A program made the position numbers and the translations under genes. From positions 1-6,912 of the forward strand of contig CANHAW010000111.1 in the NCBI GenBank assembly GCA_947458675.1: 6,912 nucleotides of DNA, read 5' to 3'. Below, in pieces: positions 6,269 through 6,912 of this stretch. Source of the DNA: Beijerinckiaceae bacterium. Lineage in GTDB: Bacteria > Pseudomonadota > Alphaproteobacteria > Rhizobiales > Beijerinckiaceae. The notes beneath the pieces were generated by a model. The model searched no databases. It worked only from the letters and a program-made list of their open reading frames with translations, and was not told the origin of the DNA. Every line of letters begins with the position of its first letter. Positions within the stretch are counted from its first letter, which is position 1.

Positions 6269-6912
6269 GTGGCCGAGAAGAAGATTCAAGAAACAACTGC
6301 GGCGGAAGCCTATCTGACGCTGATGAAAGATCGCGGCGTCGATTATCTTTTCGCCAATGCAGGAACTGAGTTCGCTCCCATGATCGAGGCGATGAGCAAG
6401 ATCGAGGCGACGGGCGGGCAATCGCCCCATCCCATCACCGTGCCGCATGAGAATGTCGCTGTCGGCATGGCGCTGGGCTATTATCTCATTACCGGGCGCC
6501 CACAGCTTGTCATGGTGCATGTGAATGTCGGCACGGCCAATGCCGTCTGCGGCGTCATGAATGCCTGGCGCGGCAATGTGCCGATTCTCTTTTCGGCCGG
6601 CCGCACGCCCTATAGCGAAGAAGGTGGATTGCTCGGACAGCGTTCAGGCGAGATTCACTGGCCACAGGAAATGCGCAATCAAGGCTCGATGCTGCGCGAA
6701 TTCGTCAAATGGGATTATGAATTGCCAAATGTGCAGGTGATTGAGCCTGCCGTGGACCGCGCCATCAATCTGGCCATGAGCGAGCCCAAGGGACCGATCT
6801 ATTTGACGCTGCCGCGCGAAGTTTTGGCCACGCCGATGGAGGAATTTTCTTATTCCTCACCCTCGCGCCGGGCAACGCCGGCTGCGCCCTGGCCCAATCC
6901 ATCGGCCATCGA
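6269..6912 (+). CDS. Thiamine-diphosphate-dependent enzyme, N-terminal part (3' end outside window)
   Basis: The first 214 residues of a ThDP-dependent enzyme of the acetolactate synthase / benzoylformate decarboxylase / oxalyl-CoA decarboxylase superfamily. This part covers the pyrimidine-binding domain and the start of the central domain. Visible features are the opening helix (TAAEAYLTLMKDRGVDYLFANAGTE, 10-34), the conserved catalytic Glu at E61 in VPHENVAVGMALGYYLITGRP, and the following VHVNVGTANAVCGVMNA (83-99). The VPILFSAGRTP strand (104-114) and EPKGPIYLTLPREV (172-185) close the domain. Family members decarboxylate 2-keto acids or make and break C-C bonds next to a carbonyl. The cofactor-binding GDG...NN motif would lie downstream of the window. 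The start is GTG at 6269, supported by AAAGGAG. The gene lies 26 bp after the Bug-type gene, so the two are probably co-transcribed. The substrate cannot be assigned, and full-length members are usually 540-600 residues. Confidence 0.9.
   Translation, partial: MAEKKIQETTAAEAYLTLMKDRGVDYLFANAGTEFAPMIEAMSKIEATGGQSPHPITVPHENVAVGMALGYYLITGRPQLVMVHVNVGTANAVCGVMNAWRGNVPILFSAGRTPYSEEGGLLGQRSGEIHWPQEMRNQGSMLREFVKWDYELPNVQVIEPAVDRAINLAMSEPKGPIYLTLPREVLATPMEEFSYSSPSRRATPAAPWPNPSAI

Noticed and set aside
5256..6296. Long open frame on the minus strand opposite the Bug-type gene
   Set aside because: Its translation has no recognisable motif and looks like a shadow of codon bias in a GC-rich gene; the plus-strand protein has signal peptide, family motifs and a ribosome binding site.

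Overview
The window is a GC-rich stretch with dense, short-gapped genes, and it reads as bacterial accessory metabolism. The proteins have an alphaproteobacterial look, probably Hyphomicrobiales. This is supported by the style of the HyuA/HyuB pair, a Bug-type periplasmic binding protein, and an imperfect palindromic intergenic element of the 'CATTGCGAG...GAAGCAATCCAG' kind that I associate with Bradyrhizobium/Rhodopseudomonas-like genomes. The taxonomic call is an inference, not a proof. I see no tRNA, rRNA, CRISPR array, insertion sequence or phage gene.

Layout. Four genes run on the plus strand from the left edge. They are the 3' end of a hydantoinase/oxoprolinase A-type subunit (to 500), the complete B-type subunit (500-2248, overlapping by one base), a short-chain dehydrogenase/reductase (2358-3110) and a class II aldolase/adducin-family protein (3219-4001). 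The 2249-2357 gap holds a GC-rich hairpin and a strong ribosome binding site. The 3111-3218 gap holds the palindromic element. A metal-dependent amidohydrolase of the ACMSD-like family runs on the minus strand (4024-5019) and converges on the aldolase with only 22 bp between them. From a 194-bp divergent intergenic region, a secreted tripartite-tricarboxylate-type (Bug/TctC) binding protein (5214-6242) and a thiamine-diphosphate-dependent enzyme (from 6269, cut by the right edge) run on the plus strand.

How the genes may work together. The set looks like a catabolic island for an unknown small organic acid or amide. The Bug protein would capture the compound in the periplasm, with membrane subunits encoded elsewhere. 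The HyuA/HyuB pair would carry out an ATP-dependent ring opening, hydrolysis or carboxylation. The SDR, the aldolase-fold enzyme (aldolase or decarboxylase), the amidohydrolase (hydrolase, hydratase or decarboxylase) and the ThDP enzyme (C-C cleavage, ligation or decarboxylation) would process the products. No gene has a substrate that can be read from sequence alone.

The most notable regulatory feature is the divergent region. An identical 9-base sequence, TCACGCTTG, is placed in mirror orientation so that its last three bases are the first three bases of the proposed -35 box of each divergent promoter. Each promoter then has a 17-base spacer and a similar leader length. This suggests paired control of the amidohydrolase and the transporter/ThDP operon.
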